Shown piece by piece: positions 16,985 through 24,764 of a stretch of 60,320 bases of DNA (positions within the stretch are counted from its first letter, which is position 1; every line of letters begins with the position of its first letter). A program made the position numbers and the translations under genes. Origin of the DNA: an uncultured Eubacterium sp. GTDB lineage: Bacteria; Bacillota; Clostridia; Peptostreptococcales; Anaerovoracaceae. The notes beneath the pieces were generated by a model, which saw only the letters and a program-made list of their open reading frames with translations, did no database searches and was not told the origin of the DNA. The stretch lies in the NCBI GenBank assembly GCA_937894585.1, contig CALBGO010000026.1, positions 1 through 60,320 on the forward strand, in the 5' to 3' direction.

Positions 16985-18091
16985 CAATCATTATCCTTCT
17001 GTTTCAGTTTTTCGTTAATAAAGTAATCGATATCGCCGTCCATAACTGCGCCCACATTACCGACTTCCGCACCGGTTCTGTGGTCTTTTACCATAGTATA
17101 CGGCTGAAATACATAAGAGCGAATCTGCGAACCCCATGTAATCAGGGAAAAATCCCCTTTCAGTTCTTTCAAATTCTCCTTGTGTTCCTGCTCCTTCAGC
17201 TCCATCAGTCTGGAAGCCAAAATTTTCATAGCCATTTCCTTGTTCTGATGCTGGCTTCGCTCATTCTGGCAGGTGACTACAATGTGGGTCGGCAGATGAG
17301 TAATACGGATAGCCGAGTCGGTTTTGTTGACATGCTGACCGCCTGCCCCGCTGCTTCTGTAGGTATCGATACGCAGGTCCTCCGGATCGATTTCCACCGT
17401 CATATCGTCTTCGATTTCCGGCATAACCTCTAAAGCTGCAAAAGAAGTCTGCCGCTTTCCTGCCGAATTAAAGGGAGAAATCCGCACCAGACGGTGAACG
17501 CCCTTTTCGTTTTTCAGATAACCGTAAGCATTTTCTCCTTCGATAATCATAGTCGCGCTTTTAATGCCCGCTTCGGTGTCATCCTGCATATCCACAAGAG
17601 TCACCTTGTAGCCCTTCTTTTCCGCCCAGCGTGTATACATTCTGTAAAGCATCTGCGCCCAGTCCATAGCGTCTACGCCGCCTGTACCTGCATGAACGGA
17701 AATAATGGCATTGTTTCTGTCGTACTTTCCGGAAAGCAGTGTATCCAGCTTTAGGGTTTCCAGCCGGTTCTGCAAGTCGCGAAAGCTTTCAGCTATTGCG
17801 TCTGCTTCTTCTTCGTCTTCCATCTCCTCTGCCAGAAGCATCAGTTCTTCCATATCGTCAAAGCCTTTTTCCAGAGCCTCGTATTTCTCGATCCGGTTTT
17901 CCAGGCTTTTCTTTTTCTTTAAAGTATTCTGCGCGCCTTCCGGATCATTCCAGAACTCCGGCGCTTCTATCCGGCTGTTCAGCCCTTCCAATTCGTTTCT
18001 CAGACCCGCAAGGTCAAAGGGACTCACCTACCTCTTTAAGATTCGCCTTGCATAAAGGCAGGTCTGATCTGATCTGATCAAACTGAATCAT
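16984..18091 (-). CDS. prfB: Peptide chain release factor 2, with programmed +1 frameshift
   Basis: Reads UGA and UAA stops. The gene starts at ATG 18091 behind AAGGAAG. Its first 25 codons (MIQFDQIRSDLPLCK, then ANLKEVGESL) end at an in-frame TGA at 18014-18016 in the context CTT-TGA-C. A +1 shift at CTT continues as DLAGLRNELEGLN and onward to 16984, giving 368 residues. The tripeptide anticodon SPF and the catalytic GGQ (GAGGQHVNK) are present. Calling the gene only from the downstream GTG at 18027 would miss the regulated N-terminus. It is coupled to tex. Confidence 0.96.
18013..18029 (-). promoter_or_regulatory. prfB programmed frameshift site
   Basis: The slip codon CTT (18017-18019) is followed by the in-frame TGA (18014-18016) and C. 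An internal anti-SD complement AGGTGA lies at 18024-18029, four bases before CTT. This is the classical RF2 autoregulation: low RF2 lengthens the pause at UGA and promotes +1 slipping. Confidence 0.93.
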
Positions 18092-18129
18092 GTAATCACT
18101 TCCTTTTCTCATAAATTTCATATCTTAAT

Positions 18130-18158
18130 ATTTTATCACAGATTAGACGGTTCGTAAA
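18130..18158 (-). promoter_or_regulatory. Promoter of prfB-tex
   Basis: Minus strand TTTACG (18153-18158), 17 bp, TAAAAT (18130-18135), 39 nt before the prfB ATG. It gives prfB an independent start instead of the usual read-through from secA. Confidence 0.6.
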
Positions 18159-18181
18159 ACAAATATCTCAAAAACTAAATT

Positions 18182-18210
18182 CCATTGAAATTACAACATA
18201 ATTTCAATGG
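18182..18210. repeat. Perfect 12-bp inverted repeat
   Basis: CCATTGAAATTA and TAATTTCAATGG around a 5-nt loop. It lies between the prfB promoter and the 33-bp repeat array and could be a terminator of a lost minus-strand gene (AATTTAGTTTTT follows on that strand). Confidence 0.7.
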
Positions 18211-18215
18211 GTTTC

Positions 18216-18347
18216 CTAAAAAATGAATGAACTTTTCGCATTATATCACTAAAAAATGAGGGAACTTTCCCGATATAATTCCTAAAAAATGAGCGAACTT
18301 TCCCGATATAATTCCTAAAAAATGAGCGAACTTTTCACTTCTATCAA
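18216..18347. repeat. Four-unit tandem array with exact 33-bp period
   Basis: Units begin at 18216, 18249, 18282 and 18315, each with CTAAAAAATGA. Units 2 and 3 are nearly identical over all 33 bases; units 1 and 4 diverge in the second half. There are no unique spacers, so this is not CRISPR. No intact gene uses it; it lies next to an ABC-ATPase relic. The period equals that of the array in the promoter of the DUF4143 ATPase gene at 54.6 kb. Confidence 0.9.
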
Positions 18348-18380
18348 ATATGAAATATCGGCAAATAGCTCCCTAAAGGT

Positions 18381-18404
18381 AACTATAACTATAACTATAA
18401 CTAT
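18381..18404. repeat. (AACTAT)x4 microsatellite
   Basis: Four perfect hexamer copies, followed by a partial fifth. It lies between the 33-bp array and the ABC-ATPase relic; no function is evident. Confidence 0.85.
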
Positions 18405-18419
18405 AATCATAAGTATTAT

Positions 18420-18558
18420 GCAAAAACTGCTCAAGTGCCGAAAGAACTCTGTATACCATGCGGGTAATCACGAGACGGTGGGAAATCAGAAGCGTGGTCT
18501 TTTCGCTGCCGTTTTCACCACTATAGCAGCGATTTCTCCGTCAGGTGTCTCCACATGA
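18420..18558 (-). pseudogene. Relic of an ABC-exporter ATPase with internal deletion and frameshift
   Basis: On the minus strand one frame reads TPDGEIAAIV, then after loss of one G the next frame reads GENGSEKTTLLISHRL followed by VITRMVYRVL. In the intact exporter at 56540-58366 the Walker A region is DGETVAIVGENGSGKST and the switch region is EGKTTLLISHRLGITHMV. The relic therefore joins Walker A directly to the H-loop, as expected from deletion between the two GK(S/T)T stretches. It cannot make a functional ATPase. Confidence 0.8.
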
Positions 18559-18563
18559 TAAAA

Positions 18564-19220
18564 TCAACTTCTGCTCTCCTTGATTTTCTTTGCGATACTG
18601 AATCCGATTAAAATCAGTACGAGAAACAAAACCACACTTCCTGCGCCGATCCACAGTGGCGCTACCACCCAGATCCAAGGCCAGTCAATATAGCCGGTCA
18701 GCTTCAGAGCGACAAACAGCACAGTCAGTCCGCTGCAGATTCCCATTCCGCTGTTGGTGATTTTCTTATTCTGACTGCGGCTCCAGATTGTAACGCGCAA
18801 AGCTATACCAAGGAGAAACAGCCCCAGACCTGCCGCTGCAGTGGCGATCGCCGCATTCTTTCCGAACTGTCCTGCGATAGGCAGAAAAATGACAGCGATA
18901 CCTGCCACCATAACAGCATAAGCAATCGCCTGCATGATTCTGCTCTCCCGGCTGCTTTCTGCAATTTGACAGATTACATCGTCACTTTTGGGAATCATTT
19001 CCTCCTTCGCAATGTATTCACCGTTGAAAAATTCCGTCAGTGTAATCCCAAGAGCTGCGCACAGCGGTTTATATAAGGACGGATCAGGAAGATTCCTGCC
19101 ATTCTCCCATTTGCTCACAGCCTTATAAGTTACTCCCAGCTGCTCTGCAAGCTGTCCCTGTGTAAAACCTTTTTCCTTCCTGCAGGCAGCAATAAATTTT
19201 CCGATTTTTTCCATATCCAT
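18564..19220 (-). CDS. XRE-family HTH regulator with C-terminal membrane domain
   Basis: 218 residues. The HTH_3 domain covers about residues 5-60 (RKEKGFTQGQLAEQLGVTYK, then AVSKWENGRNLPDPS), followed by a linker and four hydrophobic helices from about residue 95 to the end. It is a membrane-anchored DNA-binding protein of a type common in Clostridia; the signal sensed is unknown. The start at 19220 has GGGAGGT 9 nt upstream. No partner gene is obvious; it sits in the accessory insert between prfB and secA. Confidence 0.85.
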   Translation of the reverse strand: MDMEKIGKFIAACRKEKGFTQGQLAEQLGVTYKAVSKWENGRNLPDPSLYKPLCAALGITLTEFFNGEYIAKEEMIPKSDDVICQIAESSRESRIMQAIAYAVMVAGIAVIFLPIAGQFGKNAAIATAAAGLGLFLLGIALRVTIWSRSQNKKITNSGMGICSGLTVLFVALKLTGYIDWPWIWVVAPLWIGAGSVVLFLVLILIGFSIAKKIKESRS

Positions 19221-19553
19221 AAATCGTCAACCTCCCTTTTCGCTTTTATTTTAGCAGAAAGGACATTTTATTCATACCCCCCGGAAGTAGAGTGAGATGT
19301 TTTCCGAGAAAAGTGTCCGCCATATTTCCATTTCCTAATGTAATACCTCTCTGTAAAATCGTTTTCTATAAGCATCTGAAAATCCCGATTCAGCCGAAGA
19401 CATAAATATGCTTTATTCTATCACAACTTTCGTCTTTTTCCAACGACGACTCTGCCTCCATAAAAAAACAGGGATATCCTCTACGGTTTGCTTAAGCGCT
19501 TACCAACTTGGAATCCCTGTTTTTCAAATTTAATTTCTCAGGCAGAAAACAAT
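19221..19553. other. Intergenic region with promoters and a terminator
   Basis: On the minus strand TGC-TAAAAT (-10 at 19248-19253) is an extended -10 promoter close to the XRE gene. Further upstream TTGGAA (19438-19443), 17 bp, TAGAAT (19415-19420) is a second possible promoter. The terminator at 19463-19524 belongs to the gene beyond. I see no coding sequence. Confidence 0.5.
19463..19524 (-). terminator. Terminator of the small membrane protein gene
   Basis: Perfect 12-bp arms AAAAACAGGGAT and ATCCCTGTTTTT enclose a 37-nt loop; T7 follows on the minus strand. It lies about 30 nt past the stop at 19554. Confidence 0.75.
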
Positions 19554-20057
19554 CTACCTTTTTTTCTTTGCGCGTTTTGCCTGCGCTCTCTGCGCCCGGA
19601 GCTGCTCTTCCCGCCGGCGTTTTTCCCGTTCCATTTCCTCCTGTTCCTCTTCTGTATAAGCATCGATGAACATTTCAGGATTCATAGAAGCAGCCAGTTT
19701 CAGAACTGCATCGGCGTCCTCCGGTGTAAACAGAAAGCTCCGCAGCATAGATCCCTTCTGAAAAGTGACTTTAGTATTGGGGCGCGCTCCGATGTAATCA
19801 GGCTGAACTGCTGAAATTTCGCTCCACTTCCATCTGTTATCTGAAACCATCCCGAAAATGCTTCGTCTGATATCTACACCGGCTTCCGATACAACATGAT
19901 CTTTCTTGTGGAACACAGCAACCATAATCAGCGCAGTGAACGGAATATAAATATATTGTTTCGATTCGCATTCTAACAACAGAAGCACTGCTCCCACTGC
20001 CAGAATCAGCAGATTTCTCGATTTTGTCCGTCTTTTTAAAATACCTTTATATTCCAT
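19554..20057 (-). CDS. Small two-helix membrane protein with PH-like (YcxB-type) domain
   Basis: 167 residues, not assignable to a named gene. Two hydrophobic segments lie near residues 15-48 (NLLILAVGAVLLLLE and YIPFTALIMVAVF). A soluble beta-rich segment follows (RRSIFGMVSDNRWKWSEISA, then FQKGSMLRSFLF), as in bacterial PH/YcxB-like proteins. The tail is a highly charged Glu-Arg-Lys-rich coil (about residues 133-167). Its plan is similar to the protein at 44028-44630. It follows nhaC by 24 nt on the same strand and may be co-transcribed. Confidence 0.7.
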   Translation of the reverse strand: MEYKGILKRRTKSRNLLILAVGAVLLLLECESKQYIYIPFTALIMVAVFHKKDHVVSEAGVDIRRSIFGMVSDNRWKWSEISAVQPDYIGARPNTKVTFQKGSMLRSFLFTPEDADAVLKLAASMNPEMFIDAYTEEEQEEMEREKRRREEQLRAQRAQAKRAKKKR

Positions 20058-20081
20058 ATAGCTTTACTTCTTTCATTTTAT

Positions 20082-21599
20082 TTATACAGCTTTATATGCA
20101 CCTTCAGCTCTTTTTTCTTCCAGCGCCTTCATCGCAATTTCATGGGCTTCATCCGGCGCAGCAGCAGGTTTGCCCTTCTTCAGCTTTCCAAAGAAGTTGG
20201 TATATGTACCGTCAGCATAAATGATATTGCCGCCCCATGCAGCTGTTCCGATGGAGATAATCGGGTTAATGATATTTACGAAACAGAATGGTACATAATC
20301 AAAAGTACTTACACCCAGCATGCTGGAATGATATGCCCCGCAGGAAGACCATGGAACCAGCGGAGACCACAGTGTGCCGCCGTCCTCCTGGGATCTTGAC
20401 AGAAGATTTCTTGCAAGTCCCAGCTCATCGTATTTTTCCTTGTACATCGATGCCGGCACAATCAGACCCAGATACTGGTCACACATCGTTGCAATACAGA
20501 ACATCGCAGTCAGAATGGTAACCGCAATCATCTGGAACGGTGTCTTTACTTTTCTGATCACGCCGCCCAGAACAGATTCCACTGCACCGATCTGGCTGTA
20601 AATTCCACCGAAGCCAATAGCGATCAGCGCGATATTGATTGTCCAGAACATAGAATCCATTCCGCCTCTGTTCAAAAGCTGATCCGCCAGTTCATTTCCG
20701 GTTTCAGTCGAATATCCGTAATGCACCATCGTAATACAGTCTACGATACCTGCACCCTGGAAAATCACCGCGAAAATGCAGCCGGTAAAGGCCGACAGCA
20801 GTACCCCCGGCAGCGCCGGCAGCTTCATAACCGCAGTAACGATAATTACCAGAATCGGCAGAAGCAGCAGCGGACTCATATGGTTAAAGTTATTTTTAAT
20901 TGCTTCGGACAATTCGTCTACCACCGTTGCATCGTAAGTGCCTACATCTCCAAAAATGCTGATTCCGCCGAAAATCAGAAGACCGATTATAAATGACGGG
21001 AAGGTTGTCATAATCATTGCTCTGATATGGTCAAACAGCGCAGTCTGTGATGCAGCAGCCGACAAGTTTGTAGAGTCGGACAACGGAGAGAATTTGTCGC
21101 CTGTACATCCGCCGGCAAGAATCGCTCCCGCAACCAGACCGGGATTGATACCCATAGTGGAACCGATTGTCATAAATGCAATACCTAAAGTCGCAGATAC
21201 TGTGTATGCCGATCCTAAAGAAACGCCTACAATTGCACAGATAACAGCTACCGCCGGCAGGAAAATGGCCGGTGTCAGCAGTTTCAGTCCATAATATACA
21301 ATTGCGGCAATGGTGCCGGACCATTCAAAAGAACCCACCAGACAGCCTACGAAAATCAGAATCAGAAGCGCCTCCATAGATTGGCTGATAGCATCGATTG
21401 CCGCGTTAATCATATCTTTAATAGTCTGACCGCACATTACCCCAATTGCACATGCTATAATCGCAGCAATCAGCACCGGTACATGCGGGTCAATTCCCCA
21501 TTTCCAAATATAATTGGAAATCATCAGTCCGAGCAAGGCAAGGATTGGTAAAATCGCCTCAAACTTGTTCGGAAGTCGTGTCTTTTTTGTTTGTGTCAT
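20082..21599 (-). CDS. nhaC: NhaC-family Na+/H+ antiporter-like transporter
   Basis: A 505-residue polytopic membrane protein (about 12 helices) of the NhaC ion-transporter family, whose members exchange sodium and protons or organic acids. Hallmark segments are VSLGSAYTVSATLGIAFMTI, GAILAGGCTGDKFSPLSDST and GGTLWSPLVPWSSCGAYHSS. I choose ATG 21599 (MTQTKKTRLPNKFEAILPI) because GGAGG lies 7 nt before it; the longer in-frame extension starts in intergenic sequence without a ribosome site. The substrate cannot be decided from sequence. Confidence 0.9.
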   Translation of the reverse strand: MTQTKKTRLPNKFEAILPILALLGLMISNYIWKWGIDPHVPVLIAAIIACAIGVMCGQTIKDMINAAIDAISQSMEALLILIFVGCLVGSFEWSGTIAAIVYYGLKLLTPAIFLPAVAVICAIVGVSLGSAYTVSATLGIAFMTIGSTMGINPGLVAGAILAGGCTGDKFSPLSDSTNLSAAASQTALFDHIRAMIMTTFPSFIIGLLIFGGISIFGDVGTYDATVVDELSEAIKNNFNHMSPLLLLPILVIIVTAVMKLPALPGVLLSAFTGCIFAVIFQGAGIVDCITMVHYGYSTETGNELADQLLNRGGMDSMFWTINIALIAIGFGGIYSQIGAVESVLGGVIRKVKTPFQMIAVTILTAMFCIATMCDQYLGLIVPASMYKEKYDELGLARNLLSRSQEDGGTLWSPLVPWSSCGAYHSSMLGVSTFDYVPFCFVNIINPIISIGTAAWGGNIIYADGTYTNFFGKLKKGKPAAAPDEAHEIAMKALEEKRAEGAYKAV

Positions 21600-21811
21600 A
21601 CTAAAACCTCCAATAAATAAGACCAAAAATACAACGCTGTCACATGGAACAAACATTGTGAAATCTTTACCATTCCATTTTACCCTAAGATCCGCCTGAA
21701 TTTTATAAACATTTCCACCAATAATGGTATTCAGATTGTATTTTGACATAATCACAGGAAAATGCCAAAATTACACCGACAATCCGCCGGAACCATACCG
21801 AAGATATACAC

Positions 21812-21852
21812 CAAAAATCCCCCGCACTCTGCTCAAAAAGCAGCTTGCGGGG
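21812..21852 (-). terminator. Strong terminator downstream of secA
   Basis: Nested stems CCCCCGCA...TGCGGGGG and TGCT...AGCA, followed on the minus strand by ATTTTTGG. It lies about 150 nt after the secA stop. Confidence 0.9.
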
Positions 21853-21879
21853 GATAGCAAGAAATATTCTTTATTATGC

Positions 21880-22001
21880 AGGCTCAGAATCAGACAATCG
21901 GGTACCGTTCCGCTTGCGCGTCTCTCCTCCGTTCGACAACTTCCAATCAGTTGTCTCTCTTCGCTGTCCGATTTTCCATTCCGGCTGAAGCCGGGGAAAA
22001 T
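21880..22001 (-). ncRNA. Candidate structured RNA or structured 3' UTR of secA
   Basis: On the minus strand a hairpin GATTTTCC-CCGGCT/AGCCGG-GGAAAATC is followed by a closing helix ATCGGACA/TGTCTGAT. That helix encloses a hairpin GACAACT/AGTTGTC and a small CGC-GCAA-GCG stem with a GNRA tetraloop. A terminator follows. I do not recognise a known RNA family, and no separate promoter is evident, so it may simply be an untranslated tail. Confidence 0.3.
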
Positions 22002-22004
22002 CAG

Positions 22005-24764
22005 CTAGGATCTCCCGCAGCAGTTTTTGTATTTTTTACCGCTTCCGCACGGACACGGATCGTTTCTGCCTACTTTCGGCTGATCGCGTCTGTAGGTTTC
22101 CGGCTTATGTTCTCTGTCAGGAACCTGCGCACCCTCCGGCAGCTGCCCTTCGCCCTGCATCGCTCTTGTGGTTTCATCTTCCACATACTCGGACTTGGTA
22201 GCCTTTTCAGCTTTCAAAATATGCCGTCTTTCCGCTTTGGTTTCTACCGTTACATTATAACAGTATCTTACAGTATCCTCCTGAATGGCATTAATCATCT
22301 GCTCGAACATATCGAAACCCTCTTTCGCATATGCTGCCGCAGGGTCCTGCTGTCCCAAAGCACGAAGACCGATACCTGTTTTCAGCTGATCCATGGCGTC
22401 GATATGATCCATCCAGAGATTATCGACTACACGAAGGAGAATCATACGCTCCACTTCACGCATCTGCTCTCTGCCTACTTCTGTTTCCTTCGCCTCGTAC
22501 AGGCTTTCGAATTCGGAAATCACAGCTTCACGCAGGGATTCTTCTGTCATAGCTTGCAGTTCCTGCGGGCTGTATTCGTTCTTTCCGCGATACATAGCAG
22601 TAATTTTGCGCAGGTTCTTGTTCATTACCTCAAAATCCCATTCCTCAGGATATTTGGAGTCAACAACGATCGGATCGATAATCGCATTGACAATGGTACG
22701 CATCATATTCATAATATAGTCGCGGAGATCTTCTCCGAAAAGCACCTTGCGGCGCTCATCGTAAATAATTTCTCTCTGCTTATTCATAACATTGTCGTAC
22801 TGAAGTACATATTTTCTGATGCCGAAGTTCTTGCCTTCCACCTTTTTCTGCGCGCCTTCGATGGCTCTGGAAAGCATGCCTGCCTCAATAGCCTCATCTT
22901 CATCAAGGCCCATCTTGTCGACCATTTTCTTCATACGCTCGCCGCCGAAAAGACGCAAAAGCTCATCTTCCAGCGAAATAAAGAACTGAGTCTGACCGGG
23001 GTCTCCCTGACGGCCGGAACGGCCTCGCAGCTGATTGTCAATACGCCTTGATTCATGGCGTTCCGTACCGATGATACATAAACCGCCCAGCTCTTTAACC
23101 TTTTCCTGTTCTTCTTTTCTTTCTTCCTTAAACTTCCGGTGCAGCTCGTTGAATTTTTCTCTGGCTTCATTGAGCTCAGCATCGTCCGACTTTACAAAAC
23201 TGGAGGCAAAGGAAATAGCTTCATCGCTGTACCCCTGCTTCTTCATCTCTCTTTTTGCTTCAAATTCCGGATTTCCGCCGAGAATAATGTCGGTGCCTCG
23301 ACCCGCCATATTGGTGGCGATTGTTACCATACCCAGACGACCCGCTTCCGCAACAATTTCAGCTTCCTTATCGTGCTGTTTTGCATTGAGGACATTGTGC
23401 TTTACGCCGCGTTTTCTCAGCATATCGCTGATCAGCTCCGACTTTTCAATGGAAATTGTACCTACCAGTACCGGCTGACCGGTCTGATGCACCTCGGCAA
23501 CACGATTTGCAATAGCCTTGAACTTACCCTTCTCCGTCTGATATACAGAATCGTCAAGGTCTTTTCTTGCAATCGGTTTATTGGTCGGAATCACCACAAC
23601 ATCCATATTGTAAATATCTCTGAATTCGTCTTCTTCCGTCTTTGCGGTACCGGTCATACCTGCAAGCTTATTATACATTCTGAAATAGTTCTGCAGTGTA
23701 ATTGTCGCCAGCGTTTTGGATTCGGAGCGAACCGCCACTCTTTCTTTGGCTTCAATCGCCTGATGCAGACCGTTTGAGAATCTTCTTCCGAACATAAGAC
23801 GGCCGGTAAATTCGTCAACGATAATAATCTCACCGTCTTTTACAATATAGTCCACATCCCGTTCCATCAGGTTGCGTGCTTTCAGAGCCTGCTGCACATG
23901 ATGGTTGATTTCCATATTTTCAGGATCACCGTAGTTATCCAGTTTAAAGAAAGCTTCGGCTTTCTGCACGCCGGCATCTGTCAGAGAAACCTGCTGGTCC
24001 TTTTCTTCTACGGTAAAATCCGCTTCCTTTACCAGAGAAGTTACAAATCTGTCCGCAGTTTTATAAAGATCTGTGGACTTTGAACCTCTGCCGGAAATAA
24101 TCAGAGGTGTTCTCGCCTCGTCCACTAAAATAGAGTCGACTTCGTCGATAATCGCATAGTTCAGTTCGCGCTGCATCAATTCTTCCTGATAAGTCACCAT
24201 ATTATCTCTCAGGTAGTCAAAACCGAACTCGTTATTGGTTCCGTATGTGATATCGGCTCTGTACGCAGCCTTTCTCTCTTCGCCTTCCACACCGTGAACA
24301 ACACAGCCTACGGACAGACCCAGGAAGGTATAAAGTTTTCCCATCCACTCTGCGTCACGCTTTGCCAGATAGTCGTTGACGGTAATAACATGAACCCCTT
24401 TGCCCGAAAGAGCATTCAGATAAGCCGCCAGTGTCGCAACCAGAGTCTTACCTTCACCGGTTTTCATCTCGGAAATTCTGCCCTGATGAAGTACCACGCC
24501 GCCCACAAGCTGTACGCGGAAATGCTTCATTCCCAGGCTTCGCACAGCACCTTCACGGCAGACCGCAAAAGCCTCCGGAAGAATGTCATCAAGAGTCTCT
24601 CCGTTTTTTAATCTTTCTTTCAGTTTCGGTGTCATAGCCTGCAGCTCCTCGTCGGAAAGAGCCTGCATCTGAGAATCCAGCGCCTCCACCTTATCTACAA
24701 TTTTATTGATTTTCTTCAGCTCTTTCTCATTGAGATCACCGAAGATTTTTTCCATTAGTGACAT
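22005..24764 (-). CDS. secA: Preprotein translocase ATPase SecA
   Basis: Motor of Sec-dependent protein export. 919 residues. Walker A is MKTGEGKT near residue 103, the DEAD motif IIDEVDSILVDEARTPLIIS, the second RecA domain carries ATNMAGRGTDIILGG and LRGRSGRQGDPG, and the C-terminal zinc-binding tail is NDPCPCGSGKKYKNCCGRS. The start overlaps the end of the CNNM/CorC gene by 10 nt, with a GGGG-type site upstream. In B. subtilis prfB follows secA directly; here about 3.9 kb of other DNA lies between them. Confidence 0.98.
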   Translation of the reverse strand: MSLMEKIFGDLNEKELKKINKIVDKVEALDSQMQALSDEELQAMTPKLKERLKNGETLDDILPEAFAVCREGAVRSLGMKHFRVQLVGGVVLHQGRISEMKTGEGKTLVATLAAYLNALSGKGVHVITVNDYLAKRDAEWMGKLYTFLGLSVGCVVHGVEGEERKAAYRADITYGTNNEFGFDYLRDNMVTYQEELMQRELNYAIIDEVDSILVDEARTPLIISGRGSKSTDLYKTADRFVTSLVKEADFTVEEKDQQVSLTDAGVQKAEAFFKLDNYGDPENMEINHHVQQALKARNLMERDVDYIVKDGEIIIVDEFTGRLMFGRRFSNGLHQAIEAKERVAVRSESKTLATITLQNYFRMYNKLAGMTGTAKTEEDEFRDIYNMDVVVIPTNKPIARKDLDDSVYQTEKGKFKAIANRVAEVHQTGQPVLVGTISIEKSELISDMLRKRGVKHNVLNAKQHDKEAEIVAEAGRLGMVTIATNMAGRGTDIILGGNPEFEAKREMKKQGYSDEAISFASSFVKSDDAELNEAREKFNELHRKFKEERKEEQEKVKELGGLCIIGTERHESRRIDNQLRGRSGRQGDPGQTQFFISLEDELLRLFGGERMKKMVDKMGLDEDEAIEAGMLSRAIEGAQKKVEGKNFGIRKYVLQYDNVMNKQREIIYDERRKVLFGEDLRDYIMNMMRTIVNAIIDPIVVDSKYPEEWDFEVMNKNLRKITAMYRGKNEYSPQELQAMTEESLREAVISEFESLYEAKETEVGREQMREVERMILLRVVDNLWMDHIDAMDQLKTGIGLRALGQQDPAAAYAKEGFDMFEQMINAIQEDTVRYCYNVTVETKAERRHILKAEKATKSEYVEDETTRAMQGEGQLPEGAQVPDREHKPETYRRDQPKVGRNDPCPCGSGKKYKNCCGRS

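Larger units (their letters stand above)
21600..22004. other. Intergenic region between nhaC and secA
   Basis: 405 bp. The nhaC-proximal half (21600-21810) is AT-rich and should hold the nhaC promoter, but I find no clear consensus pair. The secA-proximal half contains a GC-rich structured segment and the strong minus-strand terminator at 21812-21852. No protein-coding frame is supported. Confidence 0.55.

Noticed and set aside
16984..18027. prfB starting at GTG 18027
   Set aside because: The upstream zero-frame peptide, ribosome site, slip codon and TGA fit the known RF2 frameshift; the GTG lies inside the frameshift signal.
18216..18347. 33-bp repeat array as a CRISPR
   Set aside because: Units are directly joined with no unique spacers and no cas genes are nearby.
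20082..21755. nhaC with 52-residue N-terminal extension
   Set aside because: The extension has no ribosome site and no similarity to the family; GGAGG marks ATG 21599.
21876..23051. Plus-strand open frame of 391 codons opposite secA
   Set aside because: It overlaps the conserved 3' half of secA on the other strand and has no ribosome site.
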